A stretch of 6,767 nt of DNA, from positions 1-6,767 of the forward strand of contig JAGNOB010000099.1 in NCBI GenBank assembly GCA_017990305.1, read 5' to 3'. Under the pieces are notes generated by a model that was not told the DNA's origin, made no database searches, and saw only the letters and a program-made list of their open reading frames with translations. This DNA comes from Leucobacter sp. (lineage in GTDB: Bacteria; Actinomycetota; Actinomycetes; Actinomycetales; Microbacteriaceae). This document shows, one piece after another, positions 1 through 6,686 of the stretch. The stretch's first letter is position 1. Each line of letters begins with the position of its first letter. The position numbers and the translations under genes are program-made.

Positions 1-536
1 AGCGGGTTGAAGTTCTGCGCCGTGAGGCGGTACCTGAGGTTCCCCTCGGGGTCTGCAGTGTGTGCGCGCACCAGCGCGAGATCAGCAACGATACCGCGCT
101 CGAGGATCGCGCGCTTGCCGTCGAACTCCGCTTCCGGCTTCCCCTCGGCGATTGGCGTGCCAACGCCGGTTGGTGTGTAGAACGCGGGAATCCCCGCGCC
201 GCCCGCGCGCAGTCGTTCTGCGAGGGTGCCTTGGGGCACAAACTCAACCTCGAGCTCACCACTGAGGTATTGATCGGCAAAGAGTTTGTTCTCTCCGACG
301 TAAGAACCGAGGACGCGGCTTACCTGCCGATTCTCAAGCAGCAGCCCGAGCCCCTGACCGTCCACGCCCATGTTGTTCGAGACGATAGTCAGATTCTTCA
401 CGCCCGAGTCCCGCAGTGCAACGATGAGATTGTGAGGAATGCCGCACAATCCGAAGCCTCCCACTGCGACCGTCATACCGTCACGTGCGACATCGGCCAC
501 TGCTTCTGCCGCGCTACTCCAGGTCTTTGATGCCAT
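1..536 (-). CDS. scoA: 3-oxoacid (succinyl-CoA:3-ketoacid) CoA-transferase subunit A, partial
   Basis: This subunit pairs with a B subunit to move CoA from succinyl-CoA to a 3-oxoacid (acetoacetate, or 3-oxoadipate in PcaIJ enzymes) in the cytoplasm. The translated 178 residues include the family glycine-rich motif GGFGLCGIP at residues 26-34. They also include [16 protein letters not shown] (52-67), SYVGENK (78-84), [20 protein letters not shown] (90-109) and [17 protein letters not shown] (111-127), all hallmarks of the SCOT A domain. The frame is open to the left edge, so roughly the last quarter of a usual ~230-residue subunit is missing. The B subunit, which carries the catalytic Glu in this family, should follow outside the window. 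ATG at 536 is chosen because GGAAGG (545-550) lies 8 nt upstream. It is divergent from an IclR gene, a common arrangement for aromatic or ketoacid catabolic operons. Acetoacetate and 3-oxoadipate substrates cannot be separated from this fragment. Confidence 0.93.
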   Translation of the reverse strand, partial: MASKTWSSAAEAVADVARDGMTVAVGGFGLCGIPHNLIVALRDSGVKNLTIVSNNMGVDGQGLGLLLENRQVSRVLGSYVGENKLFADQYLSGELEVEFVPQGTLAERLRAGGAGIPAFYTPTGVGTPIAEGKPEAEFDGKRAILERGIVADLALVRAHTADPEGNLRYRLTAQNFNP

Positions 537-559
537 CCTCGCCACCTTCCGTTCACCAT

Positions 560-576
560 GCGGTCACAGTGACCGC
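560..576. promoter_or_regulatory. Candidate operator: perfect 17-bp palindrome upstream of the CoA-transferase gene
   Basis: GCGGTCAC, one A, then GTGACCGC forms a perfect 8+8 inverted repeat. It sits 23 nt upstream of the scoA start and about 105 bp upstream of the divergent iclR start. A weak promoter for scoA can be drawn just upstream on the minus strand (TTGCGC at 610-615 and TACGCT at 586-591, 18 nt apart). That would place the palindrome close downstream of the transcription start, a typical repressor position. The IclR protein encoded next door is the obvious candidate ligand, but this is inference from position and symmetry only. Confidence 0.5.
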
Positions 577-588
577 GCTAAGCCGAGC

Positions 589-621
589 GTAGAACTCTAC
601 GAATAGCCCGCGCAAGGGCTA
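589..621. repeat. Two short inverted repeats in the scoA-iclR divergent region
   Basis: Two further dyads lie between the divergent genes. GTAGA-AC-TCTAC occupies 589-600, and TAGCCC-GCGCAA-GGGCTA occupies 604-621. They are shorter than the palindrome at 560-576 and differ from it in sequence, so they are not obvious extra copies of one operator. They may be regulator contacts or chance. Confidence 0.3.
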
Positions 622-681
622 CAGGCGCGTCGTTCTTGAACCGCTCACTTCGTGATTCAACCCCGTGATATCGTTCACAAT

Positions 682-1458
682 ATGGACGGCGCATTGAGAA
701 TTCCGGGCACCCAGGTCGTTGGTCGTGTCGCCGGCGTGCTCCGCGTTCTGAGCGCTGCGATGCCAGCTGGAGCCTCGACGACCGACCTCGCGCGCGCTTC
801 ACAAATCACGCGGCCGACTGCGCACCGCCTGCTCTCAGCCCTCGCAGAAGAGGGCTTCGTGGATCGCGAGCCGCACAGTGGCCGCTGGCTATTGGGCCCA
901 GAGCTGTACCTCATGGGAACCGTCGCTGCCGAGCGCTATGACGTCACCGAGATCGCACGCGCCCACGTCACTGCGCTCGCTTCCGCCACTGGAGAGAGCG
1001 CTTTCTTTTCTGTCAGGCGCGGCAGCGAAACAGTGTGTCTCGAGCGCCAGGATGGAAACTTCCCGATTCGCTCGTTCGTGCTCCATGAGGGCAAACGGTT
1101 CCCACTCGGGGTCGCGTCGGCGGGGCTTGCCATTCTGTCGTTCCTGCCGACCGTCACCGTCGACTCCTATTTGAACGACGTGGCCCTCGCCGAAACCTAC
1201 GGTGAGGAACACTCGCCGGCCGCCCTTCGGCACCGCATTGCCGAGACTCGCCGTACCGGATATGCAGTCAACCCGGGCCTCATCGTTCCCGGAAGCTGGG
1301 GCATCGGTGCGGCGGTCTTTACCCGCTCGGGGCAACCAGCATGGGCGCTCACACTCACCGGGATCGAGTCGCGGTTCTCCCCCGAGCGGATCCCTGAGCT
1401 CGGCAGGCTTCTCCTCGAACACGCCCACCAACTCACCGAGCAGCTCGCGCGACGATAG
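682..1458 (+). CDS. IclR-family transcriptional regulator
   Basis: A 258-residue cytoplasmic DNA-binding protein of normal IclR length. The N-terminal winged helix-turn-helix spans about residues 10-70. It includes VVGRVAGVLRVLSA (12-25), the TTDLARASQITRPTAHRLLSAL helices (33-54), and the wing around EGFVDREPHSGRWLLG (57-72). The effector-binding domain follows, with RFPLGVASAGLAILSFLP (139-156) and the GSWGIGAAVF signature (204-213). ATG at 682 is preferred over GTG at 652, which would add 10 residues. IclR proteins usually have a short lead before the HTH, neither start has a Shine-Dalgarno, and TATCGT at 669-674 lies 7 nt before the ATG, as in leaderless actinobacterial genes. It is divergent from the CoA-transferase gene and probably regulates it. 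The specific subfamily (PcaR, PobR or another) is not recognisable. Confidence 0.93.
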   Translation: MDGALRIPGTQVVGRVAGVLRVLSAAMPAGASTTDLARASQITRPTAHRLLSALAEEGFVDREPHSGRWLLGPELYLMGTVAAERYDVTEIARAHVTALASATGESAFFSVRRGSETVCLERQDGNFPIRSFVLHEGKRFPLGVASAGLAILSFLPTVTVDSYLNDVALAETYGEEHSPAALRHRIAETRRTGYAVNPGLIVPGSWGIGAAVFTRSGQPAWALTLTGIESRFSPERIPELGRLLLEHAHQLTEQLARR

Positions 1459-1617
1459 CCAGGAACAACCGCTCAGAGTCAGAGCACACCCGCGTGTTTG
1501 AGCTTGGTCGCTGGAGTGCCGCACCCTGCGAACATTTCTCCTAGGAAGGGCTGGAAACGTTTGGCCCTCATTGGCGAGCAAGCCTCCATCACAGGATCGA
1601 TGCTGGACCGCGAATTG
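1459..1617. other. Non-coding stretch between convergent iclR and tRNA
   Basis: I see no gene here. There is no strong terminator for iclR; the best dyads are a 4-bp ACAC-CCGC-GTGT and the 8-nt palindrome AAACGTTT (1555-1562) inside GGAAACGTTTGG. The latter resembles the core of LacI-type operators but lies between two 3' ends, so a regulatory role is doubtful. Frames that cross this stretch have no recognisable protein content. Confidence 0.5.
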
Positions 1618-1691
1618 TCCCCCCACAGGGATTCGAACCCTGACTGAAGAGATTTTAAGTCTCCTGCCTCTGCCAGTTGGGCTATAGGGGG
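1618..1691 (-). tRNA. tRNA with UAA anticodon (Leu), short variable loop
   Basis: Seventy-four nucleotides fold into a full cloverleaf. The acceptor CCCCCTA pairs with TGGGGGG (one T-G wobble). T8 A9 are followed by a 3-bp D stem GCC/GGC with an 11-nt loop containing GGCAGA. The anticodon stem GGAGA/TCTCT (one G-T wobble) closes the loop CTTAAAA, with anticodon TAA at 1657-1655. A 5-nt variable loop TCAGT is followed by the T arm CAGGG/CCCTG with loop TTCGAAT. The discriminator is A (1618). No CCA is encoded, as is common in Actinobacteria. The anticodon would decode UUA and UUG. The 3-bp D stem, GGNAGA loop and A73 match tRNA-Leu, but bacterial tRNA-Leu normally has a long class II variable arm, which is absent. 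No clear promoter is visible in 1692-1740. Confidence 0.92.
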
Positions 1692-1740
1692 TGTTTCAAT
1701 CTTCCCACAGCCGGAGCGCGTCTCGCGCGCCGACAACGAG

Positions 1741-1794
1741 AAGAGCTCCGGCGTCGTGCGAGATCGACAGATCTCACACGACGCCGGAGCTCTT
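1741..1794 (-). terminator. Strong 54-nt hairpin after pckG
   Basis: A perfect 18-bp stem begins AAGAGCTCCGGC on the plus strand. It continues after one C-A mismatch with a further 5 bp (GAGAT/ATCTC) and closes on a 6-nt loop CGACAG. It starts 14 nt beyond the pckG stop codon. On the minus strand there is no T-run after it (CTCGTTGTCGG follows), so it is a terminator of the T-poor actinobacterial type, or a 3'-end stabilising or processing hairpin. A smaller GC hairpin, GCGCG-TCTCG-CGCGC (1716-1730), lies between it and the tRNA. Confidence 0.75.
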
Positions 1795-1808
1795 GCTCGC
1801 GGAAGGAG

Positions 1809-3644
1809 CTACGCGCCCAGGCGGTTACGTAGCCCTTCGAGCTCTGCGTTCAGCGCTGCCGGGAGGCGATCACCGAACTGCGCGAAGAACTCCTCGGTGA
1901 GGTCAGCCTCGGCAAGCCACGACTTCGGGTCGATATCGAAAATCTCGTCGAGGTCGTTCGCGACCTCTTCGATACCGTCGAGGTTCAACTGGCCGTCAGC
2001 GGGGACAATGCCAATCGGAGTCTCGCGTCCCTCGTGCTCACCCTCGACACTGCGGATCACCCAGTCAATGACACGCGAGTTGTCACCGAAGCCAGGCCAC
2101 AGGAAGCGCCCATCGTCACCCTTGCGGAACCAGTTCACCTGGAAGATCTTCGGAGCCTTATCGCCAAGCTGCTCGCCCATCTCGAGCCAGTGGCCCCAGT
2201 AGTCGGCCATGTTGTACCCACAGAACGGAAGCATCGCGAACGGATCGCGGCGCAGCTCACCAACGGTGCCCTCCTGGGCTGCCGTCTTCTCAGAGGAGAT
2301 CGTGGCTCCCATGAACACGCCATGGTTCCACGAGCGCGACTGAGCAACCAGCGGAACGTTGGTTGCTCGGCGGCCGCCGAAGAGGATCGCGTCAAGCGGA
2401 ACCCCATCGTGCTCAAACCAGTCATCGGCGAGCGTCGGGGTCTGCTGGATCGGCACGGTGAACCGCGAGTTCGGGTGCGCAGCGGGACGGCCAGACTCAG
2501 GGGTCCAGTCGTTACCCTGCCAATCGGTGAGGTGCGACGGGACCGCGTCGGTCATGCCCTCCCACCAAACATCTCCGTCATCAGTCAGCGCAACGTTCGT
2601 GAAGACCGTGTTGCCCCAGAGCGTGTCCATTGCAACAGGGTTGGTGGTTTCGCCGGTGCCGGGAGCCACGCCGAAGAACCCAGCCTCGGGGTTGATCGCG
2701 TACAGGCGGCCGTCGGCACCCGGGCGGAGCCAGGCAATGTCGTCACCGATTGTCTCGACCTTCCAGCCGGGGATAGTCGGCTGGAGCATCGCAAGGTTGG
2801 TCTTGCCGCAGGCAGAGGGGAACGCAGCTGAGAGGTGGTAGTCCTTACCGGTCTCGGTGTTCGTGAGCTTGAGGAGCAGCATGTGCTCGGCAAGCCAGCC
2901 CTCGTTCTTGCCCATCACAGAGGCAATACGCAGCGCGAAGCACTTCTTCGAGAGCAGCGCGTTGCCGCCATAGCCTGAACCGTACGACCAGACTTCGAGG
3001 GTCTCCGGGAAGTGCGTGATGTACTTCAGGTCGTTGCAGGGCCAAGCGACGTCTTCCGCGCCGTCGACGAGCGGAGCACCAACCGAGTGCACCGTACGCA
3101 CCCACTCGCTTCCGGGCACGATCCCGTCGAGTGCTGCCTGTCCCATACGGGTCATGATCCGCATGTTGAGCACTGCGTACGGTGAATCGGTGATTTCAAC
3201 ACCCAACTGGGTGATCGCTCCACCGACGGGGCCCATTGAGAACGGCACGACGTACATCGTGCGGCCACGCATCGAGCCTTCGAACTTGGGCATGAGCTCG
3301 GCGCGCATAGCGTCGGGAGCAACCCAGTTGTTCGTGGGGCCTGCGTCAGCCTCGTTCTCCGAGCAGATAAACGTGCGGTCTTCTACACGTGCAACATCGC
3401 TCGGGTTCGACCGGGCAAGGAAGCTGCCAGGCCGGAGGTTCTTGTTGAGTGCGATCAACGACCCCGACTCAACCATTTCGCTCGTGATGCGATTCCACTC
3501 GTCCTGCGAGCCGTCGCACCAATAAATAGAATCGGGCCGAGTGAGCTCGGCGACCTCGGTGACCCACTGCAGGATCTCGGGGTTGGTGGTGGTAGCGCTC
3601 TCGCGTACGAGCTCAGCGATCGAAGCGAGGGTTGTGTTGCTCAT
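1809..3644 (-). CDS. pckG: Phosphoenolpyruvate carboxykinase (GTP)
   Basis: Converts oxaloacetate and GTP to PEP, CO2 and GDP in the cytosol. It is the entry step of gluconeogenesis and, in actinobacteria, a key PEP-oxaloacetate node enzyme. At 611 residues it has the family's normal length. Visible motifs in order: ARSNP (77-81), substrate-loop [14 protein letters not shown] (222-235), and EHMLLLK (253-259). The P-loop [10 protein letters not shown] (274-283) carries the reactive Cys279, and kinase-2 IGDDIAW (299-305) follows. FGGRR (422-426) and the nucleotide-binding [12 protein letters not shown] (514-525) complete the set. By comparison with vertebrate PEPCK, the metal ligands should be Lys234, His254 and Asp301, all present. 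No ATP-type PEPCK motif is seen. ATG at 3644 has AGGGAG (3656-3661) 11 nt upstream. It is divergent from the ramB-like gene, whose product is a plausible regulator, and a strong hairpin follows the stop. Confidence 0.98.
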   Translation of the reverse strand: MSNTTLASIAELVRESATTTNPEILQWVTEVAELTRPDSIYWCDGSQDEWNRITSEMVESGSLIALNKNLRPGSFLARSNPSDVARVEDRTFICSENEADAGPTNNWVAPDAMRAELMPKFEGSMRGRTMYVVPFSMGPVGGAITQLGVEITDSPYAVLNMRIMTRMGQAALDGIVPGSEWVRTVHSVGAPLVDGAEDVAWPCNDLKYITHFPETLEVWSYGSGYGGNALLSKKCFALRIASVMGKNEGWLAEHMLLLKLTNTETGKDYHLSAAFPSACGKTNLAMLQPTIPGWKVETIGDDIAWLRPGADGRLYAINPEAGFFGVAPGTGETTNPVAMDTLWGNTVFTNVALTDDGDVWWEGMTDAVPSHLTDWQGNDWTPESGRPAAHPNSRFTVPIQQTPTLADDWFEHDGVPLDAILFGGRRATNVPLVAQSRSWNHGVFMGATISSEKTAAQEGTVGELRRDPFAMLPFCGYNMADYWGHWLEMGEQLGDKAPKIFQVNWFRKGDDGRFLWPGFGDNSRVIDWVIRSVEGEHEGRETPIGIVPADGQLNLDGIEEVANDLDEIFDIDPKSWLAEADLTEEFFAQFGDRLPAALNAELEGLRNRLGA

Positions 3645-3710
3645 GCCTACGGATTCTCCCTAGTGGTGCCGTCGAAGTTGGCTTGTATTCCTATTCTGGC
3701 CGTCGTTTCG

Positions 3711-3724
3711 GGTAAACAATTACC
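3711..3724. repeat. Inverted repeat GGTAA-ACAA-TTACC
   Basis: Five-base arms around a 4-nt centre, with outer GTTT (3705-3708) and AAAC (3725-3728) that are also complementary but offset by 2 nt. It lies between the two divergent promoters, so it could be an operator for pckG or ramB. Confidence 0.45.
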
Positions 3725-3733
3725 AAACAGGCT

Positions 3734-3768
3734 GTCAAATTCTCAACTTCTTGCCATATAGTCAAATT
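3734..3768. repeat. Direct repeat GTCAAATT x2, 27 bp apart
   Basis: GTCAAATT occurs at 3734-3741 and 3761-3768. The second copy overlaps the -10 box of ramB and abuts its start codon. The start-to-start spacing of 27 bp is between two and three helical turns (about 2.6), so the copies do not lie on exactly the same face of B-DNA. Possible autoregulatory binding sites, or coincidence in an AT-rich stretch. Confidence 0.35.
3757..3762 (+). promoter_or_regulatory. -10 box of ramB, placing a leaderless transcript start
   Basis: TATAGT is a near-consensus -10 hexamer ending 6 nt before the ATG at 3769, so transcription should begin at or next to the A of the start codon. No Shine-Dalgarno precedes the ATG. 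No good -35 is seen (the best is CTGTCA at 3732-3737, 19 nt away). This box also argues against the in-frame TTG at 3751 as start, because it lies upstream of the -10. Confidence 0.65.
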
Positions 3769-5238
3769 ATGCCTCAGGTTTCTGTACCCTCGCTCAGCGC
3801 AGCCACGATCGACCGTTTGGTGCTCGGCAAGCGGCTGCGACACTTCCGCACCGAAGCCGGCCTCACCCTCGAACAGCTTGGCTCCCGTGTCGGCGTTGTC
3901 GCGAGCCAGTTGTCACTCATCGAGAACGGCAAACGCGAACCGAAGCTCACGCTGATCCAGTCAATCGCCAGGGCGCTCGACATCGACGCGGGCGATCTCC
4001 TCAATGCGGATGCTCCCGACCACCGCAGTGAGCTCGAGATCGAGCTCGAACGGGCCCAGAGCACGCCGGGTTACGAGCAGCTCGGTCTTCCCCGAATCCG
4101 ATCACCGCGCGCGCTCAACGATGACACGCTTGAGGCACTCATTGGCCTGCACCGGGAACTCGCCCGTCGAACCCGCGCCGCGGCGACCACTTCGGAGGAG
4201 GCACGCCGCGCGAATACGTCCATCCGAATGAAGATGCAGGAGCTTGATAACTATCTCCCAGACATCGAACGGATCGCGACAGAGCTCATGGGGCGAATCG
4301 GGCACACCGTTGGCGCGGTCACTCACCGCGATGTCGCAATTCTCGCCGAAATTCTCGGTTTCACACTCATCTTCGTCGATGACCTCCCGCCGAACACTCG
4401 GAGCATCACCGACCTCGACAACGGGCGCATCTATTTGCCTCCCACGTCGATTCCCGGCGGTCACGGGCTCCGGTCGCTAGCACTTCAGGCGATGGCCCAC
4501 CGCGTCCTTGGTCATTCTGAGCCGCAAAGTTACGCACAATTTCTCGAACAGCGACTTCAGATCAACTACTTCGCTGCCGCTTGCTTGCTTCCTGAGGAGG
4601 GGGCGGTCGAGTACCTCCAGCAGGCGAAACGTGACCGAAATCTTGCAATCGAGGATCTCCGGGATGCCTTCGGGGTCACCCACGAAGCCGCAGCACACCG
4701 CTTCACGAACCTCGCCACCAGGCACCTCGATCTCAGGGTGCACCACTACCGCACCGATGGCGCGGGCACCCTCGTTCGCGGATACGAAAACGACGGCCTC
4801 CCTTTCCCCGTGGACGAGGGCGGCGCGATCGAGGGCGAGCTGCTCTGCGCGAAGTGGGGCGGGCGAACCGCCTTCAACCGGCAGAACCGCACGAGCGAGT
4901 TCTACCAGTTCACCGACACCCCAAATGGGACCTACTGGTCGAGCGTGCAGACCGGGGACGCTGAACTCGGTCCGTTCGCTATCGCTTGTGGCGTGCAATT
5001 CGACGATGCGCGCTGGTTCCGCGGCCGCGACACGCAGGTGCGGCGGCGCTCAACCTGCCCTGACGAGTCCTGCTGCCGCACCGCGCCGCCGGCGCTTCGA
5101 GAGCGTTGGGAGGGAAAGGCATGGCCGAGCGCGCGCATGCACCAACACGTGCTCTCTCCCCTCCCGACTGGCACGTTCCCAGGCGTCGACGACACCTCGA
5201 TGTACGAGTTTCTCTCGAAGCACGCTCCAGCGATCTAA
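3769..5238 (+). CDS. ramB: RamB/ScfR-type XRE-family regulator of acetate or short-chain fatty acid metabolism
   Basis: A 489-residue cytoplasmic transcription factor. An XRE-type helix-turn-helix occupies about residues 19-75 (GKRLRHFRTEAGLTLEQLG, then VVASQLSLIENGKREPKL). A helical linker (about 85-175) is followed by an ImmA/IrrE-like domain (about 170-320) with LALQAMAHRVLGH (237-249) and INYFAAACLLPEE (265-277). The C-terminal ScfR (DUF2083-type) domain has LLCAKWGGRTAFNRQ (358-372), ACGVQF (406-411) and a cysteine cluster C430, C435, C436. This order is that of C. glutamicum RamB, which controls glyoxylate-cycle and acetate-activation genes. The peptidase HExxH is degenerate (see findings), so it should act as a ligand or DNA-binding module, not a protease. 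ATG 3769 is chosen from the -10 box just upstream. It is divergent from pckG, a gluconeogenic target that fits the family's role. The regulon in this organism is inferred. Confidence 0.9.
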   Translation: MPQVSVPSLSAATIDRLVLGKRLRHFRTEAGLTLEQLGSRVGVVASQLSLIENGKREPKLTLIQSIARALDIDAGDLLNADAPDHRSELEIELERAQSTPGYEQLGLPRIRSPRALNDDTLEALIGLHRELARRTRAAATTSEEARRANTSIRMKMQELDNYLPDIERIATELMGRIGHTVGAVTHRDVAILAEILGFTLIFVDDLPPNTRSITDLDNGRIYLPPTSIPGGHGLRSLALQAMAHRVLGHSEPQSYAQFLEQRLQINYFAAACLLPEEGAVEYLQQAKRDRNLAIEDLRDAFGVTHEAAAHRFTNLATRHLDLRVHHYRTDGAGTLVRGYENDGLPFPVDEGGAIEGELLCAKWGGRTAFNRQNRTSEFYQFTDTPNGTYWSSVQTGDAELGPFAIACGVQFDDARWFRGRDTQVRRRSTCPDESCCRTAPPALRERWEGKAWPSARMHQHVLSPLPTGTFPGVDDTSMYEFLSKHAPAI

Positions 5239-5278
5239 TTCTGAGTGCGCCCTGTCCCCCGCCTGGCGGTGGACGCGA

Positions 5279-5316
5279 AAGGCCGCGGGGATCCCAACAG
5301 GATCCACCGCGGCCTT
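5279..5316. terminator. Bidirectional terminator between convergent ramB and ndh
   Basis: A 10-bp stem AAGGCCGCGG/CCGCGGCCTT, one bulged A, then a 6-bp GGATCC/GGATCC stem and a 5-nt loop CAACA. On the plus strand it is followed by GTTCGTCG, and on the minus strand by TCGCG after the closing CCTT, so T-tracts are short on both sides. It lies 40 nt after the ramB stop and 15 nt after the ndh stop, the position expected for a shared terminator. Confidence 0.82.
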
Positions 5317-5331
5317 GTTCGTCGTCAGCTG

Positions 5332-6672
5332 TTAGTCAGCAGCGGGACGCGGACGCGAAGCGAACTCTTCGAAGATCGCGCGCGGCTCAGTCACTGCCTC
5401 AACGTTCACGATGTCGCGACCGAGGAAGAAGTGGCCAACCCAGCCACCGAACACGCGCCACTTGCGCTCCCACGTGGGGATCGCGAGGCCGTGGTAGAAG
5501 CGGTGCGCGAGCCACGCAACGTAGCCCTTGAGCGTGAAGTTGCCTGAGCGGAACACGCCGGTGTTCATGCCGAGGCCAGCAACGGCGCCCTGGTTCTTGT
5601 GGTTGTACTCGTTGACGCCCTCACCACGGAGCGTCGCCGCGATGTTCTTCGCGAGGAGCTTGCCCTGGCGCACAGCGTGCTGCGCGTTCGGAACGCAGAA
5701 GCCGCCGGGGCCGGGGGTCGAGGAGATGTCGGGAACCTGCGACGTATCGCCAGCGGTCCATGCGCCCTCGACGATTTCGCCCTCTTCGGTTGCGACGCGG
5801 AGCGACGGCGTGCCGACAACGTGGCCGCGCTGGCCGATCGGGAGGTCAGTTCCGCGGAGGAACGGCCGGGGCATGACGCCTGCGGTCCAGACGATGAGGT
5901 CGGACTCGTACTTCTCGCCCGTCGACAGCTCGATGTTGCCGCCCTCAGCCGAGGAGAGCTGCGTGTCGAGGTGGATATCGACGCCGCGACGGGTCTGATC
6001 CTTGACGACCCAGTCAGCGAGCCCCTCGGTGACCTCGGGCATGATGCGGCCCATTGCCTCGACGAGGTGGAACTTCGTCTCGTCGAAGGTGATCTCAGGG
6101 TAGCGACGCAGCAGTGCGGTTGCGAACGAGCGGAGCTCGGCGACCGACTCGATACCAGCGAAGCCGCCGCCGACGACCGTGACGGTGAGCAGACGCGCGC
6201 GCTCGGCCGAGCCCTTGGGCAGCGAAGCTGCGCGCTCGAAGTTGCCGACCATGCGGTCACGAATTGCGACAGCCTCTTCGATCGTCTTCATGCCGATTGC
6301 GAGGTCAGCAATTCCCGGGATCGGGAACGTGCGAGACACCGAACCGGTCGTGATGACGATCTGGTCGTACTCAAAGTCGTACGCCTCACCAACGGTCGGC
6401 GTGATGGTCGCCGTCTTGGTCGCGTGCGAAATGCCAGTGACCTTGCCCGCGATGTTCGCAGTCTTCTTCAGGTGGCGTCGACGCGCAACAACTGCGTGCC
6501 GGGGCTCGATCGAGCCAGCAGCCACCTCGGGAAGGAACGGCAGGTAAGCCATGTAGGGCAGCGGGTCAACAATGGTGACCTCTGCCTCGCCCGAGCGGAG
6601 CAGCTTCTCGAGCTTCCATGCGGTGTAGAAGCCGGCGTAGCCGCCGCCGACGATCAGAATCTTCTTCGCCAC
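5332..6672 (-). CDS. ndh: Type II NADH:quinone oxidoreductase (NDH-2)
   Basis: A single-subunit flavoprotein at the inner face of the membrane. It passes electrons from NADH to menaquinone through FAD without pumping protons. It has 446 residues, normal for the family. The first Rossmann motif ILIVGGGYAGF (5-15) binds FAD, and the second, VTVVGGGFAGIESVAEL (164-180), binds NADH. TAGD (306-309) contacts FAD, and NAQHAVRQGKLLAKNI (329-344) is the quinone-site signature. The C-terminal part (about 380-420, with WLAHRFYHGLAIP and WVGHFFLG) is the amphipathic membrane-binding region; no full transmembrane helix or signal peptide is needed. GTG at 6672 is the start because AAGGAG lies 8 nt upstream and the FAD motif then begins at the usual distance. 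The frame stays open to 6765 but that extension has no domain content. It is convergent with ramB. Confidence 0.96.
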   Translation of the reverse strand: MAKKILIVGGGYAGFYTAWKLEKLLRSGEAEVTIVDPLPYMAYLPFLPEVAAGSIEPRHAVVARRRHLKKTANIAGKVTGISHATKTATITPTVGEAYDFEYDQIVITTGSVSRTFPIPGIADLAIGMKTIEEAVAIRDRMVGNFERAASLPKGSAERARLLTVTVVGGGFAGIESVAELRSFATALLRRYPEITFDETKFHLVEAMGRIMPEVTEGLADWVVKDQTRRGVDIHLDTQLSSAEGGNIELSTGEKYESDLIVWTAGVMPRPFLRGTDLPIGQRGHVVGTPSLRVATEEGEIVEGAWTAGDTSQVPDISSTPGPGGFCVPNAQHAVRQGKLLAKNIAATLRGEGVNEYNHKNQGAVAGLGMNTGVFRSGNFTLKGYVAWLAHRFYHGLAIPTWERKWRVFGGWVGHFFLGRDIVNVEAVTEPRAIFEEFASRPRPAAD

Positions 6673-6680
6673 GAAGCGAT

Positions 6681-6686
6681 CTCCTT
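6681..6686 (-). promoter_or_regulatory. Ribosome binding site of ndh
   Basis: AAGGAG on the minus strand, 8 nt before GTG at 6672. It decides the start against the longer open frame that runs to 6765. Confidence 0.85.

Larger units (their letters stand above)
3645..3768. promoter_or_regulatory. Divergent control region between pckG and ramB
   Basis: This 124-bp AT-richer intergenic region must hold both promoters. It contains the ramB -10 box at 3757-3762, an inverted repeat at 3711-3724 and a direct repeat at 3734/3761 (listed separately). No convincing -10 for pckG is visible; the minus strand offers TTGACA (3733-3738) and TTGACT (3760-3765) as -35-like boxes but no good partner at 16-18 nt. 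In Corynebacterium, RamB binds promoters of acetate-metabolism genes. Whether its homologue binds here is inference from adjacency. Confidence 0.6.

Noticed and set aside
60..530. 156-codon plus-strand open frame at the left end
   Set aside because: The minus strand encodes an unmistakable CoA-transferase subunit A here; the plus frame is its shadow.
1553..1564. GGAAACGTTTGG as a LacI-type operator
   Set aside because: It lies between the 3' ends of iclR and the tRNA with no promoter nearby, and only the 8-nt core is symmetric.
889..1626. 245-codon open frame on the minus strand over iclR and into the tRNA
   Set aside because: It is antisense to a clear IclR gene, overlaps a tRNA, and shows no family motifs.
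2034..2831. 265-codon open frame on the plus strand opposite pckG
   Set aside because: It lies wholly within the certain pckG gene, has no recognisable domain, and its Arg/Val/Glu-rich composition is what the complement of a high-GC gene gives.
3751..3768. TTG 3751 as the start of ramB
   Set aside because: It lies upstream of the -10 box TATAGT, lacks a ribosome binding site, and adds six residues not expected in the family.
4477..4998. 173-codon minus-strand open frame inside ramB
   Set aside because: It is a shadow of the RamB coding region, with no motif and no plausible ribosome binding site.
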